A stretch of 64,000 nucleotides of DNA from Lysinibacillus sp. G4S2 (GTDB lineage Bacteria > Bacillota > Bacilli > Bacillales_A > Planococcaceae), in assembly GCF_030348505.1 (NCBI RefSeq), contig NZ_JAUCFJ010000002.1:2236001-2300000 (forward strand), written 5' to 3'. The position numbers and the translations under genes were made by a program. Of this stretch, positions 45,706 to 53,798 are shown in pieces (the stretch's first letter is position 1; each line of letters begins with the position of its first letter). The notes beneath the pieces are model-generated. The model was not told the origin of the DNA. It was given only the letters and a program-made list of their open reading frames with translations, and did not search any database.

Positions 45706-45969
45706 TTGAATTTAAATAAAGTAAAACTTCAAGTGTTTGGCTATGACAACAGGACAATTTGCTCTATTAAAAATACGGTTCTTTTGGAAGGTACTCTTAA
45801 AGAAGAACTTTTTAGATTGGGTAAATATTACGATATTTATATTGCGGGTTTACTAGGTAATACTAGAAAATTCAAAGGGATAAATAACACTTGCATAGGA
45901 AGACCAGTTAAATGGTCTGTTTTTTTATCTGTTATTCAACAAACTGGGGCTTTACTTGAAAATCATTGA
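45706..45969 (+). CDS. Short ORF of doubtful status, 87 aa
   Basis: The frame LKVKLQVFGYDNRTICSIKNTVLLEG-like continues to a stop that lies inside the recurrent hairpin motif (TCATTGAG). No ribosome site precedes its TTG. It may be the tail of a lost gene that now reads into the repeat. No family is recognised. Confidence 0.25.
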   Translation: MNLNKVKLQVFGYDNRTICSIKNTVLLEGTLKEELFRLGKYYDIYIAGLLGNTRKFKGINNTCIGRPVKWSVFLSVIQQTGALLENH

Positions 45970-45990
45970 GCTGTTTAGACAGCTCTTTTT
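45968..45990 (+). terminator. Recurrent hairpin GAGCTGT-TTAG-ACAGCTC, copy 3
   Basis: A perfect 7-bp stem with a TTAG loop and T6 run. The flanking words AATCATT before and CTTATTGTACTAACTGG after match the copies at 36026 and 42942. The changed but complementary base pairs show that the stem, not the sequence, is preserved. Confidence 0.65.
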
Positions 45991-46078
45991 TCTTATTGTA
46001 CTAACTGGAAGATTAATTTAACAAGAAAATAAATACGGATAGCTCTTTAAAAAGAACAATCCGTATACCAACGCACCC

Positions 46079-46966
46079 CTAAAAAGGATTGTATTTTAAC
46101 TTATTTGGAGCTACTACATAGAAAATCTTTTTAATTGTTCGTGTTGAAGAATTCCAGTCAAAACAAAAAACTCCTGTTATTTTTTGACCTTCAGTGACTA
46201 CTATACCATATTGATTATTTATTAAAGCTGTAGTAGCACTTTTTCCAAAGAAAAACTTCTTTGAAATTCCTGAAATAAGTGCGGATACTCGCTCTTTCCC
46301 TTCAATGATGTTTATTGCTGTTCTTACATTACCTCCTCCATCTGCAGCAAATAGCACATCATTAGATAACAAATGAGTTACTCCTTGAATATCCCCGTTG
46401 GATAATGCCAATATAAATTGTTCTATATAATTTTTCTGAAGATTAACAGCCAAATCTTTTCCACTTTTTCTTCCCATTTTAATTTGTGCTCTACTCAATA
46501 TCTTTCGGCTATTGACAGTCGTTGTTTTTAGAATATCGGCAATCTCACTATGCTTTAGCCCTAGAGCATTACTTAAAACGTAAGCTATCCTCTCTCTAGG
46601 TGAAAGGTTTTCCATCAGAACCATATATGAATAGCTTAATTGATCTGCCTGGATTAGCTTCTCAAGAGGCTCACTATTGAATTCCTGTAGTATAGGTTCA
46701 GGTAACCATGTACCTATATAACTTTCTTTCTTTTTTCTACTTGACTTTAGTTCATTCATACAGCGGTTAACGATCATTTTATTTATATAAGCCTTTAAAT
46801 TAGTGATGTCTTTCTCAATCTTTTCATGTTCCTTTATTTTCAAAAAAGTATCTTGAACAATATCTTCAGCATCTGTCATTGAACCAAGCAAATAGTATGC
46901 GATTGATAAACAATAATTCTTATATTCTTTATATAAGTCCTCTATATTCAAATCATTGATTAACAT
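46079..46966 (-). CDS. ECF sigma factor of the ECF41/SigJ type with fused SnoaL-like domain, 295 aa
   Basis: Region 2 (LYKEYKNYCLSIAYYLLGSMTDAEDIVQDTFLKI) and region 4 (LSPRERIAYVLSNALGLKHSEIADILKTT) are clear. Between them is WLPEP at 87-91, the linker motif of ECF41 factors. A C-terminal SnoaL-like domain of about 110 residues carries DGGG at 209-212 and ends APNKLKYNPF. In this group the fused domain replaces an anti-sigma factor and holds the sigma subunit inactive or active depending on its tail. The ATG at 46966 has GAAGGG upstream. It is the last gene of an operon with its likely target genes. Confidence 0.88.
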   Translation of the reverse strand: MLINDLNIEDLYKEYKNYCLSIAYYLLGSMTDAEDIVQDTFLKIKEHEKIEKDITNLKAYINKMIVNRCMNELKSSRKKKESYIGTWLPEPILQEFNSEPLEKLIQADQLSYSYMVLMENLSPRERIAYVLSNALGLKHSEIADILKTTTVNSRKILSRAQIKMGRKSGKDLAVNLQKNYIEQFILALSNGDIQGVTHLLSNDVLFAADGGGNVRTAINIIEGKERVSALISGISKKFFFGKSATTALINNQYGIVVTEGQKITGVFCFDWNSSTRTIKKIFYVVAPNKLKYNPF

Positions 46967-47048
46967 GATAAACCCTTCCATCTCTAATGTAATGCATACC
47001 GTAATCCTTGGAATATTCTACATACATTTTTATTTTTTATTGTATCTA

Positions 47049-47282
47049 TCATTTTTCTACAAAAGTAATGAATTTCATAAGTTTATTTATTATCTTTGGA
47101 AAAATGTAAGCACAAAGTATAGCACAAATAAATGCTTCTCCCCACATTCGTAGCCAATGGATTAAAAATGTATGGCTATATCCTGAGTTTATAGAAACAA
47201 GGATAAACGATATGAAACAAGAATTAAAAAGTCCAATTAGAACAGTGTAAATAAAAGACTTATAAATTTTATTTATTTTCAT
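47049..47282 (-). CDS. DUF2798-type small membrane protein, 77 aa
   Basis: Two membrane helices (about residues 10-32 and 48-66) flank SGYSHTFLIHWLRMWGEAF, matching the DUF2798 pattern of about 70-80 residue proteins. The function is unknown. It lies between the epimerase and the sigma gene on the same strand with short gaps, so it should be expressed from the same promoter. Confidence 0.65.
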   Translation of the reverse strand: MKINKIYKSFIYTVLIGLFNSCFISFILVSINSGYSHTFLIHWLRMWGEAFICAILCAYIFPKIINKLMKFITFVEK

Positions 47283-47318
47283 AAATTTAACCTTCTTATA
47301 TTGTAGTTCATTTTATTC

Positions 47319-48176
47319 TTAATAATGATGCAAAAATTTAAATCCTTTTGTCCAAGAAGGGTAAGTAGGTTCCCAGCCATATTGTTTTTTTGCTTTTTCA
47401 TTTGATGATCCTCGTTCCCAAGAATTACATATATCTTTTGTAGGAGGGAGGGGGGCTCCAATAACTTCAGCAAAATAGGGAAGCCAAATAGAGCTTTTTG
47501 CAGGTTCATCATCTACGATATTTACAGAACCTGACTGCCAATTTAAAGCTAATACAGCTGCTTTTGCTGCGTCTTTTACGTGGATAAAGGATGTCATCCC
47601 ATTTGTTGCGTATAACTCCTGCATCTGTAATTGTTTAGCAATTTTACCGTTACCCGAATACCAAGTTCCAGGACCATATAATGTACCATAGCGAAGGATA
47701 ATGAACTCAGGAATTTCTTTTACCTTTTCCTCTAAAGAAATAACTCCCTCAATTGTTTTTTTGCGAGGTAAAGAGGCATTAATATCTAAAGGTGTTTCTT
47801 CGGTAGCTAGCGTATTCCCAGGCTCATAAGCCCATGAAATACTTTGTGCAACTATCTTTTTTACGCCAACGTAATTAGCTGCATCAACAAGGTTTTTTGT
47901 TCCTTCTATTCTTATTTTTGAATTATCGTTTATATCGCCACTACTTAGTGCAGTAAGTTGATGCATTACAACATCAGGCTGAGTTTCAGTGAAGGCTGCG
48001 TGAACACTATCTCGATCAAACGCATCTGCAACTACTGGTTTTACCCCCATCTCTTGCATTGTTTTAACATGTTTTTCTGATCGAATCATCCCAATTACTT
48101 CATACCCTTCTTGTATTAACATTGGAATCACCATTTTTCCAATTACACCTGTAGAACCAGCAAGTAATATCTTCAT
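47319..48176 (-). CDS. NAD-dependent epimerase/dehydratase family protein, 285 aa
   Basis: The N-terminal GSTGVIGKMV gives the extended-SDR nucleotide motif, followed by DVVMHQLTALSSGD, QSISWAYEP and ILRYGTLYGPGTWYSG. The usual Y-x-x-x-K reads as KKTIEGVISLEEKV with no Tyr at the expected place, as in atypical SDRs. Such epimerases are one of the three enzyme classes found next to ECF41 sigma genes. AGGAGG precedes the ATG. It is the first gene of the operon, about 50 nt after an ECF41-like promoter. Confidence 0.85.
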   Translation of the reverse strand: MKILLAGSTGVIGKMVIPMLIQEGYEVIGMIRSEKHVKTMQEMGVKPVVADAFDRDSVHAAFTETQPDVVMHQLTALSSGDINDNSKIRIEGTKNLVDAANYVGVKKIVAQSISWAYEPGNTLATEETPLDINASLPRKKTIEGVISLEEKVKEIPEFIILRYGTLYGPGTWYSGNGKIAKQLQMQELYATNGMTSFIHVKDAAKAAVLALNWQSGSVNIVDDEPAKSSIWLPYFAEVIGAPLPPTKDICNSWERGSSNEKAKKQYGWEPTYPSWTKGFKFLHHY

Positions 48177-48228
48177 AAATAAACCTCCTAATGATCATAA
48201 ATACAAAATTAGTATCTCTAATAACTAA

Positions 48229-48255
48229 GACAATTAGGGGTTAGGAAGTGTGACA
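48229..48255 (-). promoter_or_regulatory. ECF41-type promoter, TGTCACA-N16-TGTC
   Basis: On the minus strand TGTCACA (48249-48255) and TGTC (48229-48232) are separated by exactly 16 bp. The ECF41 target consensus, as I recall it, is TGTCACA-N16-CGTC, so only one base differs. It precedes the epimerase-DUF2798-sigma operon, which implies autoregulation. Confidence 0.75.
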
Positions 48256-48416
48256 CTATTTAAAGAAATGATAAAAATATTTATGTGCAATATTAGAGAG
48301 AGTTGAATCCTTACAGTATCTTTTCATGTTTTATGATGTTAGTCTAAATAATGGACACAGAGAATTGGGAGTTTATAAAGTATAATAATCTTAACAATTT
48401 ACTAGGAGTGTCTAAG

Positions 48417-48707
48417 ATGACAAAACGAAAAAGTTATGACAAAGAATTTAAATTAGAGGCAGTACAATTAGTTGAAAGTGGCAAGAGAGTTGCTGAGGTT
48501 GCACGTGAGCTGGATCTTGCAGAACAGACATTACACAATTGGGTAAAGAAATTTAGTAAAGATGGCGAAGTTGCATTTGTTGGTAGTGGGAATTTAAAGC
48601 CTGAGGATAAGGAAAATAAAGAATTAGAAAAAAGAATACGTGACCTAGAAGAGGAAAATGCCATCTTAAAAAAGGCTATGGGCATCTTTGCGAAAGACCG
48701 GAAGTAA
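48417..48707 (+). CDS. IS3-family transposase OrfA (HTH_Tnp_1), 96 aa
   Basis: The helix-turn-helix reads KRKSYDKEFKLEAVQLVESGKRVAEVARELDLAEQTLHNWVKKF, followed by a Leu/Glu-rich coiled coil ENKELEKRIRDLEEENAILKKAM that dimerises the protein. It binds the element ends. AGGAG precedes the ATG. The frame contains the A6G slippery site at the coiled-coil end, for fusion with OrfB. Confidence 0.93.
   Translation: MTKRKSYDKEFKLEAVQLVESGKRVAEVARELDLAEQTLHNWVKKFSKDGEVAFVGSGNLKPEDKENKELEKRIRDLEEENAILKKAMGIFAKDRK
48668..48674 (+). other. Programmed -1 frameshift site A-AAA-AAG
   Basis: In the OrfA frame the codons read TTA AAA AAG, the exact slippery heptamer of IS3 elements. The OrfB frame is -1 to OrfA and is open from this point, so slippage yields the OrfAB fusion transposase. 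Confidence 0.8.
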
Positions 48708-48745
48708 TTTACAACTTTATTCAACAGCACCGACACGAATTCCGT

Positions 48746-49588
48746 GTGGCAAAGATGTGCGAAGTATTAGGTGTTTCAAGAAGTGGTTACTACGAGTGGC
48801 TGAACCGACCAAAGAGTAATCAAAAAGAACGGAAAGAAAAGTTAACCAGCCAAATAAAACGAGTGTATTTGGACTCAAGAAGAAATTATGGTAGTCCGAA
48901 AATTACAAAACAATTGAATTCAGAAGGAGTCTCTGTATCGCAAAAAACAGTATCGCGAATTATGAAAGAAGAAGGCATTCGCTCAAAAACAGTGAAACAA
49001 TACAAAGCGACGACGAATTCAAAACATAATCTACCAGTATATCCAAATCTATTAGACCAACAATTTAAAGTAGAACGCCCTGGACAAGCGTGGGTAGCTG
49101 ACATTACGTATATATGGACCAGTGAAGGTTGGCTCTATCTAGCAACGATTATGGAGTTGTTTTCAAGACGAATCATCGGTTGGGCAATGGATGAGAGAAT
49201 GACAAAGGAATTAGTGATCCTCGCCTTAAAACGAGCAATCAGAACTCAGACTCCAACGCCTGGGCTCATTCATCATTCAGATCGTGGGAGCCAGTATGCG
49301 TCGAAGGAATACCAACAAGTGTTACGAACTAACAGAATGATTACAAGTATGAGTAGAAAAGGAAACTGTTACGATAATGCATGTATCGAGTCATTTCATA
49401 GCGTCATCAAAAGAGAGTTAGTTTTTCATGAAAAGTATAAAACGAGAGATCAGGCCAAGAAAAGTATCATTGAATACATCGTTAGTTTTTATAACTACAA
49501 GCGTATCCATTCTTTTACAAATTATATGTCGCCCATTGCATACGAAAAGCAATATTTCAAAACTTCACAAAAAACTAAGGTCATATAA
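48746..49588 (+). CDS. IS3-family transposase OrfB (rve integrase core), 280 aa
   Basis: The catalytic DDE core is complete: Asp in VADITYIW, Asp in HHSDRGSQYAS and Glu in NACIESFHSVIKREL, with the N-terminal HTH_21 region SRSGYYEWLNRP. The frame is already open from 48671, so the GTG at 48746 is formal; the functional product is the frameshift fusion with OrfA. It catalyses copy-out transposition through a circular intermediate. Confidence 0.93.
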   Translation: MAKMCEVLGVSRSGYYEWLNRPKSNQKERKEKLTSQIKRVYLDSRRNYGSPKITKQLNSEGVSVSQKTVSRIMKEEGIRSKTVKQYKATTNSKHNLPVYPNLLDQQFKVERPGQAWVADITYIWTSEGWLYLATIMELFSRRIIGWAMDERMTKELVILALKRAIRTQTPTPGLIHHSDRGSQYASKEYQQVLRTNRMITSMSRKGNCYDNACIESFHSVIKRELVFHEKYKTRDQAKKSIIEYIVSFYNYKRIHSFTNYMSPIAYEKQYFKTSQKTKVI

Positions 49589-49602
49589 TTAAACCCTTTT
49601 AA

Positions 49603-49648
49603 CCTCACAAATAATTTAAGGGTTACGCCCCTTAAATTATTTGTGAGG
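49603..49648. terminator. Perfect 20-bp hairpin inside the IS right end
   Basis: The arms at 49603-49622 and 49629-49648 are perfect complements with a 6-nt loop. It lies 15 nt after OrfB and lacks a T run. It could end transposase transcription or block read-through into the neighbour. Confidence 0.6.
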
Positions 49649-49714
49649 CGAGCAAGCGATAGCGCGCTTAGATTTAAAGCAAAATCTCAATTTTCCCTGT
49701 CCATTTTCTTGACA

Positions 49715-50059
49715 TAGTATCATTATGCATAGCTATAGGGGCAGCATCTTTTTCTTGTCGTGTTAACGGAGCAGGTTATCTCAACCAAAGAAACATTGAA
49801 TTAAGCTAACTGGTAATCTAACAAAAGCCTCATTTTCGCATATATAAAAATCTCCTTCAAAGGTTTAACGATATAAAAAGGATAATTAATACATTTTGTT
49901 AGGAGGGAAGCTTTTGTTACGATGGTCTATTTCTCCAGTATCTGATTATCTAACATAACCCATTCAACTAGAAGCGGTGTACCAAAAAAGGTAGTACCAC
50001 TTTTCATGTCGAATAGTTAATTACAAATATGCTTTTAGACAAGAAGGGAGAATTTTTAC
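49715..50059. other. Spacer with decayed recurrent motif
   Basis: GGGGCAGCATCTTTTTCTTG and TTAACGGAGCAGG near 49735-49775 are a decayed copy of the recurrent hairpin motif. An imperfect stem around 49975-50005 (GCGGTGTACC and GGTAGTACCAC) precedes the pucR-like gene. No gene is visible. Confidence 0.4.
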
Positions 50060-52246
50060 ATGGTTGAGACGAAAAAAGAAAAGATTATAAATAGACTTGA
50101 ACATCATTTGCGAATGACTTCGAGGCAATTGATAAAAATGGGGACGGAAGAAGAAGCGATTCATTATTTAATAGAGTCATTTAAATCAGAGCTATATTGT
50201 GATTTTGTTGGAGTGATTTTGGCGGATGCTGATGAATTCGTACCGAAAGCATGGGGTGGAAATGCTAATGAGTTTAGTAATGTTTTTCCTATGGAAATAG
50301 AAAAATGCTCACCGCTAATACTTGGGCAAAGTTTACATAGTAAAGAAACAAACAAACAGGAAGACTGTATATTAATGGCTAAGTTAAAAGAAACGGGTGT
50401 AAAAACATGGTTTACAGTGCCTCTTACAGATGATGTACATCGATTTGGATTTTGTATTATCGGATTTTTTACCTATGTACCTTTGCTTGAGATGGATAAA
50501 ATATTTGACGAGTTCGGTAAAGATGTTGCGATTGCGATTTCTTTGGCAAGACGGAAGGACCAGCAATTAAGAAAAATTGAGGGAATTGAATGGATTAGTC
50601 GAAACTTATCAATCAATCAGTCACTCAAGGAGAATATAAATGAATTTACTATCCGAGCTGGACTAGGGACAAATGCACAATCTGCCTGTATTTATTTATT
50701 TAATGAAAAAGAAAATTGTTTCGATTTACAAGTCCCTGTTTTTGGTATTAAAGATTTCGATGAAAAGGTTATAGTGGATCATAAAAATACATTTAAAGAG
50801 TATTTTCCATTCATCGAAAAATCGGGTGGTCATCAAATAACAATTCCAATTGTCGTTGATTTGAAAACAATCGGTGTTCTGCAAGTAGGAAATAAGAATG
50901 GCAATCTCCTATTTTCACAAGACGATGTAAATACACTGAAATTATTAAGTGATCATATAGCAATTTTGCTCGAAAATGCGCTACTTTACAATTTAGAGAA
51001 AGATAATCGTAAGCGTTTACATATTCTCCTCGATTATCAGCAAGCTCTTGTGAAAGAAACGGTTGTCAATGATGATTTTCACGGTGTAACGAAAATGTTA
51101 GCTGAATTATATGGTGGTTCAGTTATTTTATTAGATCGTTTTTTCCATCCTTTATCATACAAAATTGAAGAAAGTGAATTAGGGGATATTGGTAAGTTGA
51201 GAGAGGTATTGGAAAATGAGCGTATAAGGACAGGGACGTTTAAAGTATTGGAACAAGGCGGGCCCCCTTTTTTGATTTCGCCAATCAATGGTGTGAATGC
51301 GCTATTGGGCTATCTGGCAATTTGCATGAATAATGGAGATTTAGATGAATTTGATCAATTGACGGTGGAACTTTCAAGAAATATTTGTTCCATTCAGTTC
51401 ATTAAGCAGAAACTTGTGTTGGATGCCGATAAACAGGCGAAAGATACATTGATGAGTAAATTACTTGTGAAAAATATTGAAGATGACCAAAGTATTTTGC
51501 AGTATGCAAATCTTTTTCAATGGGATATTTTTAAGCCTCATCGTGTTGCAAATTTGGCAATCGACTTGGCTGAATCTGAAGTAGCTGGACTGAATTTATT
51601 TGAGCAAACAGCAAAAAAATCGATTGTATGGGATTACATTAATGAAGGAATTACGCTGAAATCGAAGAAAATTTTAATGGCTACATTCAGTGAACACTTT
51701 TTATTCATCGTGCCGATAGAGGATGAAAAAAATCGCAAACAGTTTTGGATGGATTTTTATAAAACAGTAAGAAAAGCAGTATCCAAAAGTATGATAAAGT
51801 GTGAAGTTCACTTAGGCATTGGGAGTAAGGTAGAAAATATGAATGAGTATTTCAATAGTTACGAACAATCATTGCAAGTATTAAATGTCGTTAAAAGCCG
51901 ATTTAAATCTAAGGGCTATTCACTGTTTGAAGAAATAGGATCATACACAATCTTGCATGATCTAAACTTTTCAGTTGTCACTACATTCATTGAAAGTCAG
52001 TTGGGCGTATTGCTTGATTTTACAGATAAAAAGAATAGCGATTTGCTTCAAACACTTAGCACATACTTGCAGCATAACGGCAATGCTAAAGGTACCTCTG
52101 AAGAGTTATATATTCATCGAAGCTCATTACTTTACCGTTTAGAAAAGATTGAGAGTCTACTGGAAATAGATTTAAATGATTCAGAGACACGTTTTAACTT
52201 AATGATGGCAATCAAACTATACGATTTAAATCGACAGATCTTTTAA
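50060..52246 (+). CDS. PucR-type transcriptional regulator with GAF domains, 728 aa
   Basis: Residues about 15-165 and 180-310 look like two GAF sensor domains (EEAIHYLIESFKSELYCDFVGVIL and INEFTIRAGLGTNAQSACIYLF). A further region with DFHGVTKMLAELYGGSVILLDR follows. The C-terminus TLSTYLQHNGNAKGTSEELYIHRSSLLYRLEKIESLLEIDL is the PucR helix-turn-helix. Such activators sense a catabolic substrate or its CoA ester. The thioesterase, transporter and beta-oxidation genes downstream on the same strand are the likely targets. A perfect terminator ends the gene. Confidence 0.88.
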   Translation: MVETKKEKIINRLEHHLRMTSRQLIKMGTEEEAIHYLIESFKSELYCDFVGVILADADEFVPKAWGGNANEFSNVFPMEIEKCSPLILGQSLHSKETNKQEDCILMAKLKETGVKTWFTVPLTDDVHRFGFCIIGFFTYVPLLEMDKIFDEFGKDVAIAISLARRKDQQLRKIEGIEWISRNLSINQSLKENINEFTIRAGLGTNAQSACIYLFNEKENCFDLQVPVFGIKDFDEKVIVDHKNTFKEYFPFIEKSGGHQITIPIVVDLKTIGVLQVGNKNGNLLFSQDDVNTLKLLSDHIAILLENALLYNLEKDNRKRLHILLDYQQALVKETVVNDDFHGVTKMLAELYGGSVILLDRFFHPLSYKIEESELGDIGKLREVLENERIRTGTFKVLEQGGPPFLISPINGVNALLGYLAICMNNGDLDEFDQLTVELSRNICSIQFIKQKLVLDADKQAKDTLMSKLLVKNIEDDQSILQYANLFQWDIFKPHRVANLAIDLAESEVAGLNLFEQTAKKSIVWDYINEGITLKSKKILMATFSEHFLFIVPIEDEKNRKQFWMDFYKTVRKAVSKSMIKCEVHLGIGSKVENMNEYFNSYEQSLQVLNVVKSRFKSKGYSLFEEIGSYTILHDLNFSVVTTFIESQLGVLLDFTDKKNSDLLQTLSTYLQHNGNAKGTSEELYIHRSSLLYRLEKIESLLEIDLNDSETRFNLMMAIKLYDLNRQIF

Positions 52247-52284
52247 TGGGGCTACTTAAAAACTTGTAAGTGTGAGCTAAATCA

Positions 52285-52326
52285 AAAAGAGGCAATTCGT
52301 TCAAAATCGAACGAATTGCCTCTTTT
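52285..52326 (+). terminator. Terminator of the PucR-type regulator gene
   Basis: The 18-bp arms are perfect (AAAAGAGGCAATTCGTTC and complement) with a 6-nt loop and a short T run. Confidence 0.85.
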
Positions 52327-52871
52327 CCTTTTCATATTTTTTACTCCGGATTTACTGTCAATATGGCAGGGTACCTTGGATTTTACATACTAAATAGATC
52401 TATAGATGATGCCACATCATAACAGTGCCTGTGTTTCAACTCACTATTTTTCGCTTCAATTTTATAGCGTGATTTCGCATTCCCTTTAAATTCCTCACTA
52501 TTTTAAATCACTTCTTGATCTTTTTGTTCAGTCGATTTAATTGTCACAGAATAGGTTTTATTTTTTGCCCCCTCTGTATAACAACTATAATCGTGGACTT
52601 TATCAGTGGTCACTGTTTAATGGGTCTGTCTTTTTTATTTAACAATTTTGATGAAAAAAATAGAATGATTCCTACAGAGTGTACGTATCAAATAAAATGT
52701 TTGAAAAATATAATTACGATAACAATTAAAATTATCACATTGTTACAGAATAGTTACAAAAAAGGGAAATGTTACAAATTATTTATGGGGCATGAAAAGA
52801 CTATTGGATTAAAGAGTAAAATCAAAGCAAGTTTGTGGATACACGATTTATTCAAAATCAGGGGGGATATA

Positions 52872-53297
52872 ATGGCTGTAGATTACTCGTTTAAAGTAAG
52901 ATTTGGCGATACGGATGCTGCGGGAATTGTTTTTTTTCCAAATTTTTATAGGTGGATGGACGAAGCGACGCATGAATTTTTTACCGAGTTGGGACATCCA
53001 ACATCTGAGTTATTATCCATAGAAAAAGTTTCGACGCCTCTTTTAGATTCTAAATGCGAATTTAAGACGCCGCTTTTTTTCGAAGATGAGGTAATTGTGA
53101 AAACAGAAGTCATCGAGCTTCACAATAGAGTATTTAAATTATCTCATACATTTTATCGTGGAGAGACATTGATTGCTGCAGGGTACACATTGCATGCTTG
53201 GACTTCATTTAAAGAGAAACCAAAAGCATTAGCAATTCCAGAACATATTCGTGAAAAACTAACAGTACATCAAAAAATATTATCAGGTAGCAATTGA
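52872..53297 (+). CDS. Acyl-CoA thioesterase, 4-hydroxybenzoyl-CoA thioesterase family, 141 aa
   Basis: FGDTDAAGIVFFPNFYRWMDEATHEF (residues 12-37) contains the D-x-D-x-x-G-x-x-x-x-x-x-Y active-site pattern with the Asp13-Thr-Asp15 core of the hotdog-fold 4-HBT family. It hydrolyses acyl- or aroyl-CoA thioesters in the cytoplasm. The ATG at 52872 has GGGGGG upstream; the long open frame before it is A+T-rich leader, where GTTACA occurs three times (52742-52776). Next to the CoA-dependent pathway it may act as a safety valve or in substrate processing. Confidence 0.85.
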   Translation: MAVDYSFKVRFGDTDAAGIVFFPNFYRWMDEATHEFFTELGHPTSELLSIEKVSTPLLDSKCEFKTPLFFEDEVIVKTEVIELHNRVFKLSHTFYRGETLIAAGYTLHAWTSFKEKPKALAIPEHIREKLTVHQKILSGSN

Positions 53298-53541
53298 GAT
53301 TATCTTTTTAATGTAGAAGACAAACTAAGTATATAAAAGTTGAGGGTTTGAGTTTTTCAGAGTCTTCTATAGTAGGAAATATAAAAGAGTTTAATTGCTT
53401 TATTTTTATTTTTATGAAAGCGTTATCTTTTTTGTGGGGGTCTTGTCAGAACTGTAGTACCAATAACTCAATAGTGAAAGAGAAATGGACGGATATAGGA
53501 AAGTGATTTTTGTCATCATTTTCAAAATCGACAATAATCTA

Positions 53542-53762
53542 GGCTCATCACCATAAGTTGTGTATGACATTTTTAAAAATATATGCATTGTATATTGGTT
53601 GATTGGAGTGGAGACTGGGCGGCTCATCGGACGCCCCCTGGAAGCTCTGCTCTGCGCGAAAGCGAAGCGTCAGCGGCAAATGTTTTTTCTGTGCGAAAGC
53701 GAAGCGTCAGCAACAAAGCGCCCAGTCGGAACAGAAATCAACCACACGTTTTGGAGAAGAGC
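53542..53762 (+). mobile_element. Family B element, complete copy (221 bp)
   Basis: The left end GGCTCATCACCATAAGTTG and the right end ACCACACGTTTTGGAGAAGAGC are inverted. The 9-bp flanks AATAATCTA (53533-53541) and AATAATTTA (53763-53771) differ at one base, as in an ageing target duplication. The interior is bounded by TTGATTGGAGTGGAGACTGG and CCAGTCGGAACAGAAATCAA and has two GCGAAAGCGAAGCGTCAG units, also present in family A copy 3. It lies in the leader of the livH-like gene. Confidence 0.75.
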
Positions 53763-53798
53763 AATAATTTAGAGCTATTTCGGAAGGGGTTATATCAG

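Larger units (their letters stand above)
48341..49714 (+). mobile_element. IS3-family insertion sequence (IS150 group), about 1.37 kb
   Basis: Two overlapping transposase frames lie between imperfect inverted ends: AGTCTAAATAATGGACACAG at left and the complement of TGTCAAGAAAATGGACAGGG at right. Both frames look intact. No clear 3-4 bp duplication was found at the edges, so the exact ends are approximate. It inserted about 85 bp upstream of the ECF41-type promoter. Confidence 0.85.

Noticed and set aside
49975..50010. Possible T-box or riboswitch element before the pucR-like gene
   Set aside because: GGTGTACC and GGTAGTACC form a poor hairpin. The T-box core and specifier structure are absent and the downstream gene is not an aminoacyl-tRNA or amino acid gene.
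52515..52871. N-terminal extension of the thioesterase
   Set aside because: The extra 119 residues are A+T-rich leader text with no homology to hotdog proteins; the GGGGGG site marks the ATG at 52872.
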